This document shows positions 21,619 to 32,471 of a stretch of 64,000 nt of DNA, in pieces. The stretch is from Phytophthora colocasiae (lineage: Eukaryota; Oomycota; Peronosporomycetes; Peronosporales; Peronosporaceae), in NCBI GenBank assembly GCA_018806915.1, contig JAGKQI010000102.1:1488001-1552000 (forward strand), given 5' to 3'. The position numbers and the translations under genes were made by a program. The notes beneath the pieces are model-generated. The model saw only the letters and a program-made list of their open reading frames with translations. It made no database searches and had not been told where the DNA came from. Every line of letters starts with the position of its first letter. Position 1 is the first letter of the stretch.

Positions 21619-23014
21619 ATGTGGCGGAGCTCTTGGCGCGTTGCAGCTCGAGCGTCTCGCGGTGGCGGACGGCGCGTTTTGAACAGCAGAGCCCGCGGAG
21701 GAATTCGCCAGACTGCAGCGAACTCTTTTTCTGCGGCTTCTGCGGTTGTTGGCGCCGGACTCGCGATGGCAACCGTCATTAGCTTGGACTGTCGCGGTGC
21801 GAGCTAAATGTCAAACGGTTTTTGGGATATTGTGAACTGATGAGCAGACTATATGGGCGATGATATTGTAGAGGAGACCACACACTTAGAGGCGCGACCG
21901 TCTAGTGTGCTGTCCCGGAACTTCATTGCTGATGCCGTGGAGAAGGCGTTCCCTGCTGTGGTTAATATTTCGGTTGATTCAGGTGGATCTCGATTACACC
22001 AGTGCGATCATTGCGGCTGCCATCGTGTACTTACACATTGTTTTTGTTGACAATAGGATATGTTGCGAGTAATGGATCGGGATTCATTATTACGGAGGAA
22101 GGGCTGATTGTCACGAACGCACATGTTGTTGCACGATGCAATCGCTACTCTAAGATTCAGGTGAGGCGTTTTCTAGTCTGCTAGGTATCTGCCTACTGTA
22201 CTGTACTCTGGTGCTAATTGATATTACATACGACCAGGTAACGTTCGCGGACGGAAGCAATTACCCTGCCGTGATCCATAGTGCAGATTCTCTTTCAGAC
22301 ATTGCACTCCTCCAGATCAAGTCGGACGAGGTGAAGAAGTGGCCACTGATTTCAATGGGCACCTCCTCTGAGCTGCGTGCTGGCGAGTGGGTATGCGCTC
22401 TTGGCAGTCCATTCTCCTTGCAGAACAGCGTGAGTGCCGGCATCATCAGCGCCGTGGCACGGCACAGCAGCGAGCTCGGCTACCCGCAGAAGGGCGGCGA
22501 GTACATCCAGACGGATGCAGCTATCAATGCCGGAAACTCTGGTGGCCCTCTCATCAATCTCGATGGTGAAGTCATTGGCATCAATACCATGAAAGTGGAC
22601 GGCAGTGTGGGTATATCCTTCGCCATCCCAGCAGATACGGCAGTCCAAGTGATCAAGCAGCTACGCAAGCACAAGAAGGTTGTGCGTCCATACATCGGCA
22701 TGCAGATGATCAATTTCAATACTCGAGAGCTCAAAGAAATCGGTCGCATGTTCCCGGACGTGAAGGAAGGAGTTATCGTCAAGTCGGTCGCTCCCGGCTC
22801 GCCTGCTCACAAGGGGGGAGTGTTACCTGGCGACGTCATCGTCTTTTTCGATGGGAAAAAAGTGCAGAGTACCAAGGACATTTTGACCACGGTGGGCTAT
22901 ACTATTGGCCGCCACATCCCCGTTCAGGTCAAACGTCGTGGAGAAAAGAACCTCGTGAAGCTGCAAGTGACAACGGAGCCACTACCGACACTAATGCAGA
23001 AATATCGGGGCTAA
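21619..23014 (+). CDS. Mitochondrial HtrA/Omi-type serine protease
   Basis: Four exons: 21619-21796, 21848-21982, 22057-22160 and 22238-23014, giving 397 residues with phases that agree. The N-terminus is Arg-rich (MWRSSWRVAARASRGGG) and followed by a hydrophobic anchor ending near ISLDC, as in HtrA2/Omi proteins of the mitochondrial intermembrane space. The catalytic triad is visible: His in TNAHVV (about residue 127), Asp in SLSDIALL (about 160) and Ser in INAGNSGGPL (about 240). A PDZ domain follows, with VKSVAPGSPAHKGGVLPGDVI, which in this family controls activity and binds misfolded protein tails. An alternative start is the in-frame ATG at 21589. It lies about 140 bp downstream of the interrupted secreted-protein gene, on the same strand. 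Confidence 0.93.
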
Positions 23015-23129
23015 ATGACTAAAGCACCATCAAATCAACTGGATTTTTCAAAGGGTTTTCAGCTTATATTTTAATTGCGGGTTTTGGGTGAGTCACACGT
23101 CAACTTGACAGAGAAGGTCTTGAGCAACG

Positions 23130-24579
23130 ATGGCGGATCCGCAGCCCGTGAAGGTGCCACCAACGTTCAAGACGCTGCTGCCGTTTATCCGGCGCGCCGA
23201 GGAGCTGGACAGGGACACATCGCGCCCAGAGTCCAAACTCATTGCGTACTTTTGCCGCCAATATGCCATGGAACTGGGTATTAAACTGCGCGAGAACGAC
23301 TCGTCCAACGAGGCGACGGACTACTTGCTGTCGCTCATGGACCGACTGGAGGATGAGAAAAATAAGCTACCAGATTTCTCACAAGAGGAAGGAAAGGTCA
23401 GTGCGCGTGAACTGGAGTTACGTGTTAGAGGTCCGTCGTTGACCTATATGTTTTAGGAAATCTGCGAGGACTTTGCGATGGAAATCTTCTCCAAGGCAGA
23501 TGATGAGGACCGCGCAGGAATGGCGAACAAGTACGTGGTTATCCTTGCAACAGTGAATGCATGTAGAAATTGTTTTGTTTACGGTGCTTGGTGCTGCAGG
23601 AGTACTGCTCGCACATTCTACGCTGCTGGCACCTTTTTCGACATTCTGAACCAATTTGGGGATATTTCCGAGGATGTAAGAGTTTAATGCTGGATGTCGA
23701 CGAAACAGCAATATCTGATGCGTGTTGAAATGAATACTTGCTGTTTCAGGTTGTGGAGAAGCGTCGCTACTGCAAATACAAAGCTGCAACCATTTTGAAG
23801 GCGATTAAGGAAGGAACAACGCCAACACCAGGACCACCAGAGGGAATGGATTTGGGAAGTGTGAGTATATACAGCGTCAGCAAATTTCCTTTTGATAGGA
23901 ATCTCACTCGTAGCTTGGCGCTGATGCATACCTTTAGGCTGATGATGGAGATGTGGCCACAGCACCTACAGTGGTGCCTTCTACTCCTGAGCCACCTGCG
24001 CCTTCAGAACCTACATACAGTCCAGCAGCTTTCCCATCGCTCACTGAATCAGTGAGATCGGCTGGTGTGATGAGTGCAAGTGAACTTGACAGCACTTGGC
24101 ATGGACCTACTTCCAACCAGGTATCGCCTCCTCCATCGGCTCCAAGCCACTCTGCACCACCCGCCCCTCCTGCTACGACATATTCAGCTCCGACAGCCCC
24201 ACCGGTCTCTATTACTCCACCCCCAGCCTACCAAACCCCCGCTCCGACGCCTTCGTATCAGCCTCCCTCTGCTCCAACTCCATCGTATCAACCACCCTCA
24301 GCTTCAACTCCGTCGCATCAACCCCAGCCAAGTTATACACCCCAGAGCACAACCCGCGCCCGCAATACTCCTATATCGCAAAATGAGCTTAACGACGCGA
24401 TTGAGTACACCAAATTCGCCGCTGCTGCTCTCAAGGTACGCGCTGTAGTTCATCGAAAGGACTTATCCTGGCTCAACTCATCGTTTATGATTTTTTTGTT
24501 GCTTACCTCCCAGATGAAAGACATGAAGCTAGCAGAAGAGCGGTTGGAAATGGCTCTGCGCCTAGTTAGAGGAGCGTAG
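23130..24579 (+). CDS. VTA1: VTA1/LIP5, Vps4 cofactor
   Basis: Six exons: 23130-23396, 23457-23530, 23600-23675, 23750-23860, 23938-24435 and 24514-24579, about 363 residues, all joins in phase. The N-terminal MIT-like helical region contains the VTA1 signatures KTLLPFIRRAEELD, AYFCRQYAMELG, FAMEIFSKAD and ARTFYAAGTFFDIL, then KRRYCKYKAATILKAIKEG. A long Pro/Ser/Thr-rich linker follows (about residues 180-310), with repeated APTPSYQPPS units. The C-terminal helices (AIEYTKFAAAALK and MKLAEERLEMALRLV) correspond to the VSL domain that dimerises and stimulates the Vps4 ATPase. The protein acts in ESCRT-III disassembly at multivesicular endosomes. Its 3' end converges on TRM10 with 82 bp between. 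Confidence 0.93.
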
Positions 24580-24661
24580 ATGCCTCGGCACTATCGCGAC
24601 GGCAGCGCAAGCATTTCAGAGTCTATGCATAATGTTCATCGATACATCTTTTTGTCATTTG

Positions 24662-25780
24662 CTACTCTTGTTTCAGCTGAGCTCCCTTACGCGAAGGAAG
24701 CGTGGATAGAGTGGCCTGGGCCCAGTCCTTCACCTCTGAAAACTGCGCTAGAATTTCGAAAACTGGAGCACACAAGATCAGATTACTCAAAACTGTAGCG
24801 TTGTCAAGCATTGCAAAACGCACCGTGGTTAACCGTCAGCACCCTTGTGGCAGAACCCATTTCGACTACAGCATCAAGAGGTAGCTTAGCCGTCTCAATG
24901 CCCTGCTCTACCGCCTTCTCGTACGTGATGCCCTTCAAGCGGTTGCGGTCCACAATGCCACCAATGATGTACACCTTGTCTTGGCTCAGTTTGGTGATGG
25001 TGTTAGGCGAATCAGCCGTCAGATATACAAGAGAATCCTTCTTGAAAAGCTCCATGTAACTCTTGGACGACCCAGTGAACTGCAAAACACCCAAGTGATT
25101 AGCATCAAGTTGCAGTGGGTTTGATCGAAATTCATCACTCGTACCGCCTGCCACTCGTGGAAGCCACTGATCTTCTCCAAGTTCTCTCTGATATTCCCAT
25201 GCAACGAGGTAATAAATGCGCTGAAGACAATACAACAAGAACGTTAGTCTACCGATGCTTGAGAAGGCTTTAAAAATGCGCACTTACTTCATTGGAGTAC
25301 GGCTTCGTCGGTTTACTCCGTATGAGAACCTGTCCGTTCATAACGTTAGACCAGTCCATCTGAATAATAGTAAAAAGTGAACACTTGCATGATCTGCTGC
25401 GAGAGGCTCTTCTTCTCCTTCTCAGTCATCTTTTCTTCAAATTGGCAGTCAATGACCACCTTCACGCCTTCCTCTGCAGCCATTAAATAGGCCTCACGCT
25501 TGGCAATGGCACGTTCTTTACGACGCTGCACAGCCTCCTCGCTCATATCTAATTCCTTGGGTGGAGGAATGAGACCAATGGCCTTCTTAGCTCGTTGTTT
25601 CTCCTGGCGCTTGAGCTTTTTTTCCGCCTTGCGCTCTTCCCACTGCATACGGCGCTTCTCCTTACGCATCGCGCGCTTCGAGACTTTCACAGCATCTTCA
25701 TCACCCTGAGGCTTCTCAGCAACAGCGTCCACCGCCGCAGGCTGCTCAGGCTCTGGCTGCCCAGTCACTACTTCGGCCAT
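24662..25780 (-). CDS. TRM10: tRNA (guanine-N1) methyltransferase, TRM10 family
   Basis: Four exons on the minus strand: 25385-25780, 25288-25329, 24824-25220 and 24662-24762, about 311 residues. The N-terminus is Glu/Lys-rich, with a basic helix (RAMRKEKRRMQWEERKAEKK) as in TRM10 proteins. The SPOUT methyltransferase core shows VIDCQFEEKMTEKE, YLTADSPNTI, YIIGGIVDRNRLKG, TAKLPLD and VLTVNH. The last exon supplies VFEILAQFSEVKDWAQA, matching the usual NHVFEIL end. TRM10 methylates N1 of guanine (or adenine) at tRNA position 9, using SAM. The intron 25330-25384 is the best of two ways to join exons 1 and 2; a shorter 25-nt gap ending at ATTCAG is unlikely. The start ATG at 25778-25780 is preferred over an upstream one because it begins MAEVV without a hydrophobic leader. 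Confidence 0.92.
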
Positions 25781-26082
25781 TTTCAGATCAATCAATACAA
25801 CACAAAGTACAGCCAGCCGATTTTTCACTTGAGCTCACTATACTTGACCTCGTTCCGACGTCAGACAGCAACAGCATCAACATTGCCAGTATTGCTTGGT
25901 ACTAGTACGCTTTTCGACATCTAGCTCTAGCCCATTCGATTGTGGCTGTCAGACACAGAGTTTGGCTGAGTTGAGACGTCCAGCTTGCCTTACCTTTTTT
26001 CACGGAGTTGCCCACATAAGATTCAAGAGAAAAACTTCAATCACACGAACAGGACAGTTGATAAAAGTCCGGATACTGCGCA

Positions 26083-28612
26083 ATGGCAACTGTGATCCAG
26101 GGTGCGGTGGGAGGCGCCGGCTTCCTCGCCAGTGCCTACGCGCTGACCAAGTTCATTGTAGCGACGCCTGTGGTGGGTATCTCGCAGGAGAAGGTCGGCT
26201 GATGTTTCCTAGATTTCAAACTAACGTATCTTTTGTGTGGAATCCTCCCAGAAAATCGCTCCACGCGGAGATGCCGAGCACGACCTGGACGTGGTGCTGT
26301 GTTTCGACACGAAGAAGTTCTCGCTGGAGGCCGTGGCCTTCTTTGTGCAGATGGTGGAGAAGCAGAGCCACCTGATCGTCGTCCCTAAGGCCAAGAGCGT
26401 GCTGGAGGAACATGAAGAATCTGAGGACAAGAAAGAAGGCGCCAAGCCGGACGAGACGTACTATCTGTTAAGTGCTACACACGCCACGCTGGTAGCTATC
26501 AAGGAAAAGAAGGAGAGAGCGCTGCACGGAGATGTTAGCGAGGAGCCAGTGCCTGAGCGCTTTTGCTCCGGAGACCGGATCGACCTCCTTCTGTTTGAGC
26601 TGGGACGCTTGAAAGTGCACCCGAGTTACTTTCGCCCGACTGGAAGTCATGCGATTGAGAAGGTGGACGACGATGGGGCTGGCATGCCTGAACCTTTCCA
26701 AGACGAGGAACATGGACTGCTGTTGCAACAGGCGATGCATACGAAGCTGCTACTGGACCACTTCCCGTTGCACGATGACAAGGAGCGCAGCGAGTTGGTG
26801 GATACTTGGGTGAAAGAGTGGACTAAGCCGCAGCCACTTAATAATGTGCGGTCGTACTTTGGAGATGAAGTTGGCTTTTACTTCGGCTTCCTCGGAATGT
26901 ACACACAATTCCTGATGCCGCTAGCAGCGGTGGGGGTGATGACGTTTGTGCTCGACCTGTATCCGAGTTGGGCAGCTTATGGCCGTGGACTGTATTCGCT
27001 GTTGGTGACGAGTTGGGCGACAGCGTTTTTGAAGTTTTGGAAACGTCGCGAGAGTACTTTGCGCAACGAATGGGGAATCTCCTCGGCGGACTCGCTGGCT
27101 CTGGAACCCACGCGAACGGATTTTTTTGGAGAGAAGAGATACGATCCAGTTGAGGGGTGCTACTACACCTTTTTCTCTTTCAAGGACCGCGCAAAACGGT
27201 ACTTCGTGACAATTTCGGCTACACTCGCCGCGATGGCTGTCGTTACGGTGTTGATGATACTTTACTGCTGGATGGAAGAATGGTTTGCTATCGCTTTTAT
27301 TCCTGCCACGGGATGGGATGGCTTTTGGGAGTATGTGTATCTTTTACCTTCGATTATCTACTCGATCGTGGTGCTGTATGTGGATGCAAAGTACTCTGAA
27401 CTCGCGTCCTACCTGACAAACTTCGAAAACCACCGCACCGAGAGTGATGTAAGTTATTTCGAAGATCTTTTCTCGGTCTGTGTTAGTAGCTGACGACTTG
27501 TGATTTAGTTTGCTAATGCCCAGGTGCTGAAGCTGGCGTTGTTCTACTTCGTGAATAACTTTGGTTTCTTGTTCTATGTGGCGTTCAAGACTCGCGATAT
27601 GGTGCTATTGGAGCAAACGCTGAGCTCCTTGTTGATCACACGCCAGCTTTTGGGTAACATGCAAGAACAACTGATGCCGTACATGAGTAAGAGATCATCG
27701 CTGAAAGCTGAAGAGGGCAAGATGGCCAAAGAAACCCACAGCAAGGACACAATTGTGAAGAAGGTTGACGCGGAGCTCCTGTTCCCCACGTATGACGGCA
27801 CCTTTGACGACTACCTGGAAATGTTCGTGCAGTTTGGGTACGTTGCTCCTTCTTTTGGTTGATATGACTTATGATTTTCCGTGGTCACTAACGTAAATGC
27901 TTTGCTTTACAACTTCAGACAAGTGACTCTTTTCGCTGCGGCGTATCCGCTTGCATCGCTCTGGAGCTTGTTCAACAACATCATGGAGATTCGAAGCGAT
28001 GGTTTCAAGTTATGTGTGAGTTTCCGTCGAAGCCATAGGACGTCCACGCACGGCATCGGCACGTGGTACTACGCCTTTAGTGCTCTGGGGTATCTGTCCG
28101 TGGTGACAAACTGCGCCATCTTCGGGCTCCACTCGGGTTTCCTGAACAGACTGTTCCCGAAAATGTCATTTGCCGGATCTCTCATAGCTGTGGCACTGAT
28201 GGAGCATGCAATGATTGCTGTGAAGGTGTGCGTGGAGATGTTCGTGCCGGATACGACCGCTGCAGTGGTTGAAGCGCACCGTATGAGACGCGCATGGCTC
28301 CGGAAAAAGGCCTCGCTGCAGGTGGAATTGTCATCTCGCCAGCTCCTACAGACACAGGCGTCCGACAATGATACGGCCAATGATAGCACTGCACTGCCCT
28401 CGCAAGAGGCAATTGCAGCGGCTGACGTGAACGAGTGGCTGAGTCGCGAAAAGGATCGCCGTGTGAAGTTGGAGAAGGAGCTCAAGAGTCTGAACGACTT
28501 GTACATGGGCTGGATCCGTGAGGAGCAGACCAAGCGCAAGAAGACGGAGCACAAACTGGCAGCTCTACTGGAGCGTGTCAAGGACCCGCTGCATGCACCC
28601 AAGGACAACTAG
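26083..28612 (+). CDS. Anoctamin/TMEM16 family protein
   Basis: Four exons: 26083-26172, 26252-27448, 27509-27837 and 27919-28612, 769 residues in phase. Exon 1 encodes a hydrophobic N-terminal helix. A soluble region (residues about 31-215) is followed by the anoctamin domain with many membrane segments. It starts at VRSYFGDEVGFYFGFLGMY, continues with SWATAFLKFWKRRE, PVEGCYYTFFSFKDRAKR, LALFYFVNNFGFLFYVAF and FGQVTLFAAAYPLASL, and ends at LMEHAMIAVKVCVEMFVPD. These are family landmarks, including acidic residues that bind calcium in known members. A C-terminal coiled coil rich in Arg, Lys and Glu follows. Members are calcium-activated chloride channels or lipid scramblases; which applies here cannot be told. 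The start is divergent to TRM10, about 300 bp away. Confidence 0.92.
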
Positions 28613-28868
28613 GACCAGCAGTGCATATCGTATGACATTGTACCCATTTCACTACTTGTCGCTTTTGATTCGTCTAGCAAGGTTCACTCTGTTTAACAGG
28701 TTTCAGACCGTTGAACCCAATAAACCTACCAAAGATCATAATGAAACGACCGGTCGACGTTGGGTCAGACAAAAAAGACAGTTGAGTCTTCCTTCGCTTT
28801 TTGTATTGGAGAGTCCCGCCAACCAGAGCGACCCACCGATCAGTTGCGAATAAACGAGAAGGAAGAAT

Positions 28869-30105
28869 ATGGCAGCAAGTCAGAGCGAGCTGGACCGGCA
28901 GATTGAGCAGCTCAAGCGCTGCGAGTACCTCAAGGAGTCGGAGGTCAAGGCGCTGTGCCAGAAGGCGCGCGAGATCCTCGTGGACGAGAGCAACGTGCAG
29001 CGTATTGACGCCCCTGTGACGGTGAGAGAGGGGGGAACTACACACACTCTTGAATGAGGGAAAAAGTGATATTTAATGTTTGATTTTTTTTTAATATGTA
29101 CAGATTTGTGGTGATATTCACGGCCAGTTTTACGACCTCAAGGAACTGTTCAATGTTGGAGGAGAATGCCCCGAGACCAACTACCTGTTTATGGGAGATT
29201 TTGTTGACAGAGGTTTCTACAGTGTAGAGACGTTCTTGCTGCTACTGGCGCTCAAGGTATGTAGAGATGCAATAGGGGGAGGGGGGAGCTCGGAGATATA
29301 CTGACATGTTTTTTTATTTATTCTCTTCAGGTGCGGTATCCGGATCGCATTACGCTGATCCGCGGCAACCACGAGAGCCGTCAGATCACCCAAGTGTACG
29401 GCTTTTACGACGAGTGCCTACGCAAGTACGGCTCAGTGAACGTGTGGCGATACTGCACGGAAATCTTCGATTATTTAAGTCTGTCAGCTATTATCGAGGA
29501 CAAGATCTTCTGCGTGCACGGTGGTCTGTCTCCGTCGATCAACACGCTGGACCAGATCCGTATCATCGACCGCAAGCAGGAAGTCCCGCACGACGGCGCC
29601 ATGTGCGACCTCATGTGGTCCGACCCAGAGGATATCGACGGGTGGGGTCTGAGCCCCCGTGGTGCTGGATATCTGTTCGGCGGAGACGTTGTGGAGAAGG
29701 TAAGGACCCGAGTTTAAATATGCATCGTTTCGCATGTTTTGAAATCTTATATTTTGTTGATCAACAGTTCAACCAAACGAACGACATTCAGCTGATCTGC
29801 AGAGCGCATCAGCTCGTGATGGAAGGTCACAAGTCTATGTTCAATAACGCGCTGGTGACCGTGTGGTCGGCACCTAACTACTGCTACCGATGCGGCAATG
29901 TTGCTGCTATCTTGGAGCTGGATGAAAACCTGGAGCAACGATTCAAGGTAAGATAGAGCGAGAACTTATTCATATTCTGATACAAACTAGGGACTGACCA
30001 CTGGTGATGTTCTTTTCTACGTATTCTGAACAGATTTTCGAGGCTGCTCCGCAAGATGCACGTGGCGTGCCTGCGAAGAAGCCAGCTCCGGACTATTTCC
30101 TGTAA
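28869..30105 (+). CDS. PPP4C: Protein phosphatase 4 catalytic subunit (PP4C/PPX)
   Basis: Five exons: 28869-29021, 29104-29256, 29331-29699, 29768-29947 and 30034-30105, 308 residues, matching the family length of about 307. Metal-binding signatures of PPP phosphatases are all present: GDIHGQ, GDFVDRG and RGNHE. The starting [13 protein letters not shown] and [18 protein letters not shown], together with [11 protein letters not shown] and the terminal DYFL, point to PP4 rather than PP2A or PP6. The last Leu is the site of carboxyl methylation in this group. PP4 acts on Ser/Thr phosphates in DNA repair, centrosome function and splicing-related pathways. Confidence 0.97.
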
Positions 30106-30484
30106 GAGGGTCCGATGGTAACTAGCGGGTGTGTGCTGCTTTAGAAGGCACTCTTCTGCAATGGTAGGAGGTGGGCGTTGCAGCAGTCCCAGGATGTACA
30201 GCAACGAGTGAAACGAGACGCCGAAGTGCCGACGATGAGGGAGGAGCTACTTTGAAGTATATTTTTTTGGTTTTCACAACTTCGCAGCGTGGTCGTGCAA
30301 ATTAACGTCATCTAGCCATCTACTGTGGTTGCCTGGCTTGGGCCTGTCGTCATGAACAGTAACACATGAAGAAAAATAGTAGACCATGGTTTGTAGATTC
30401 AAGCCTGACAAACATGACCATCACTCTGTTTTTTTATTTTATTTTATTTTTCACATTATTTTTACGAGCTTCTATCTTATCCCA
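30106..30484. other. Intergenic, with A/T-rich pentamer tract
   Basis: No coding signal is seen. A run of T-rich units of the type TTTTA (about 30429-30464) lies just before the next gene. The stretch must hold the PP4C 3' end and the promoter of the next gene. Confidence 0.5.
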
Positions 30485-32239
30485 ATGAAGGCCTGGAGTG
30501 ACGAGTGGAGGTGTGCACAGCTGGAGCTATGTCTCCGCGATGAGGAGCTCTTCCACGGTAACTGATACCTCTTAAAAAGAGACACTACACCTTATGGGCT
30601 CACCTTGTGCTGTCTTATTGTTGCTAGGAGAGACTGTAAATTTCCACGTGCTCGCGAAAGTGGCACAAGTGTCTATCAACTCTAAAACGAAAGGTGAAGG
30701 GCCGAATGGTAATGGTAAATTGCTTCAACGCTGGAAGGAGCATTGTGAAGGTGCCCGGATGCAAATTCAGATCGTACAGGGCTTAGAAGGGCCTCTATAC
30801 ACAAGCAGCCCCGCTTCATCACCCACCACTCTGTTCCGTCAGGAAACGGAGTGTTCTCGAGTTGTAATAACACAGCTGGATGACGGAACAGCTCCTATGG
30901 TTAAGCTAATGGCCCAGTTTGATCTGAAGGTTCGGCATGAGTTCTGGGGCCGAGAATTGTTGCTCATTGTGCATATTACGCCGAAGAACTTGGTTGTTGG
31001 CATTCCCGGAGGGAGCACTGAAGATGGAGCTGTTAAGCTCCAATTGAGAGGATTAGTGAGAAACTCTAAGCTCGAGGATGAGTGGATGTGTTCACAACTA
31101 GTATCGCTTACGAGAGAAGAAGCTCAGCCGACGCCTGTGACGACACGTCGTGTTGAACAAACGATTGCCGTCACGAAGCCGTTGCACCTGGAAGTTGAGA
31201 CCCGTGAGCTGTCTGGACAGCGCGTGGGCATTATTGCTCGAGCTTCAAATACTCACTCGATGTTGGCGCTGGCAGTGAGAGACTTGCATCTTCATCTGGA
31301 CCAGTCGTTACGGACTCAAGATGGAGTTGCGAATCACTTCCGCGTCGTAAGCGGTGACAAGGTACCGTTTCCAGTTGTGCTTCATCCACATGAGCGCTAC
31401 AACTTCTTGTTCGTGCTGGAGCCAGTACTGGAAGTTATGGATCCAGACGAGTTGTCAGAAGTAGATGACGACAACAACCAACTGACGCCGGCGAGAAACA
31501 GCACCCAGAAGAAAGGAAAGTCTCTAATGGGGCGTTATTCCACGGATTCTGCTCTACAGCATACTTTATTGACGTTATCCTGGCAAGCAACCGATGCTGC
31601 AATGGATGCAATTACGGAGAATCGTGCAGTTGTTTGGTCTCCGAAGACGCCATCACGGCCGTTTTCCTCGTTTACGAGTGACGAGAAAAAATCGCAAGTC
31701 CAAGAGCTTGTGTCGTATGTGCTAAACGGGCATATGAAGCAGGGCGAAAAACTCTATGCGGATTTCAAATGTGTGCGACTTCTTGCAGACTCAGCTCTGC
31801 AAGTGACTGTAGCACCGCTTGCTTCCAGTATTTCAGTTGGATGCGCCGTCACAGTGTGTGTGACAGTGTTGAACCGGTCTACACGCACCAATTTTGACTT
31901 GACACTAGTCCTCCCTTCCCAAAGTGCAGATGATCTGGATGGGAGCACTAGCAACATTGCACCTGCCTTCGTGGGTTTCGAAGCTTCACACCGTTTGGGG
32001 TAAGTTCGGAAGAGTTATGTGTGTAATGCTCTTACCATGTCAAAGGCTACTGTGCTAACCTTGCATGTCATTACTGTATGTCAAACAGATCGGTACGTCC
32101 GGGTATGAGCGTCAGACGAAGTTTGCACGTTGCATTTATCCGCTTGGGTAAGTGCCGGCTCGGGCCTTTCGTGTTGGTCGATCACTTGACAAGTACTTGC
32201 TTCGTATCTGACGACTGGGAGGTTTTCATCAAACACTGA
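30485..32239 (+). CDS. Probable TRAPPC14/MAP11-like protein, 531 aa
   Basis: Three exons: 30485-30557, 30628-31999 and 32089-32239, in phase. The N-terminus ELFHGETVNFHVLAKV resembles the LYLGETVRF motif of animal TRAPPC14 (C7orf43/MAP11). Other resembling stretches in the same order are LALAVRDLHLHLDQ, HERYNFLFVLEP, VTVLNRSTRTNFDLTLVLP and FVGFEASHRLG...L..G. The fold would be tandem Ig-like beta-sandwiches, as in adaptor-type TRAPPII subunits. TRAPPC14 binds TRAPPII and helps preciliary vesicle traffic, which would suit an organism with flagellated zoospores. The similarity is by memory and low, so a different TRAPP-associated beta-sandwich protein (for example TRAPPC13-like) is possible. 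Confidence 0.5.
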
Positions 32240-32471
32240 ACCGGAGCAGTTCGCCGCGTCTTCTTGATGCGGTGCGCGCCTCTTCACAAGCGTTATGCAA
32301 CATCGTCAACGGCTGAACAGCTAGCCGGTCTGGCGTAGCATCGAGAATCAATAGATAGTCAGCGCTCCAAGGCCCACAAGTCGAAAAAGAGAAGAAAGCC
32401 AACGCCGTCACGGGAGCTCCATTCGGTAGCAGTGCGCTTCCGACGCGGCCATCTCTAACCACGGCGGCAAC

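Noticed and set aside
23684..23965. Minus-strand frame across VTA1 exons
   Set aside because: It spans introns and exons of the well-supported VTA1 gene and has no family features.
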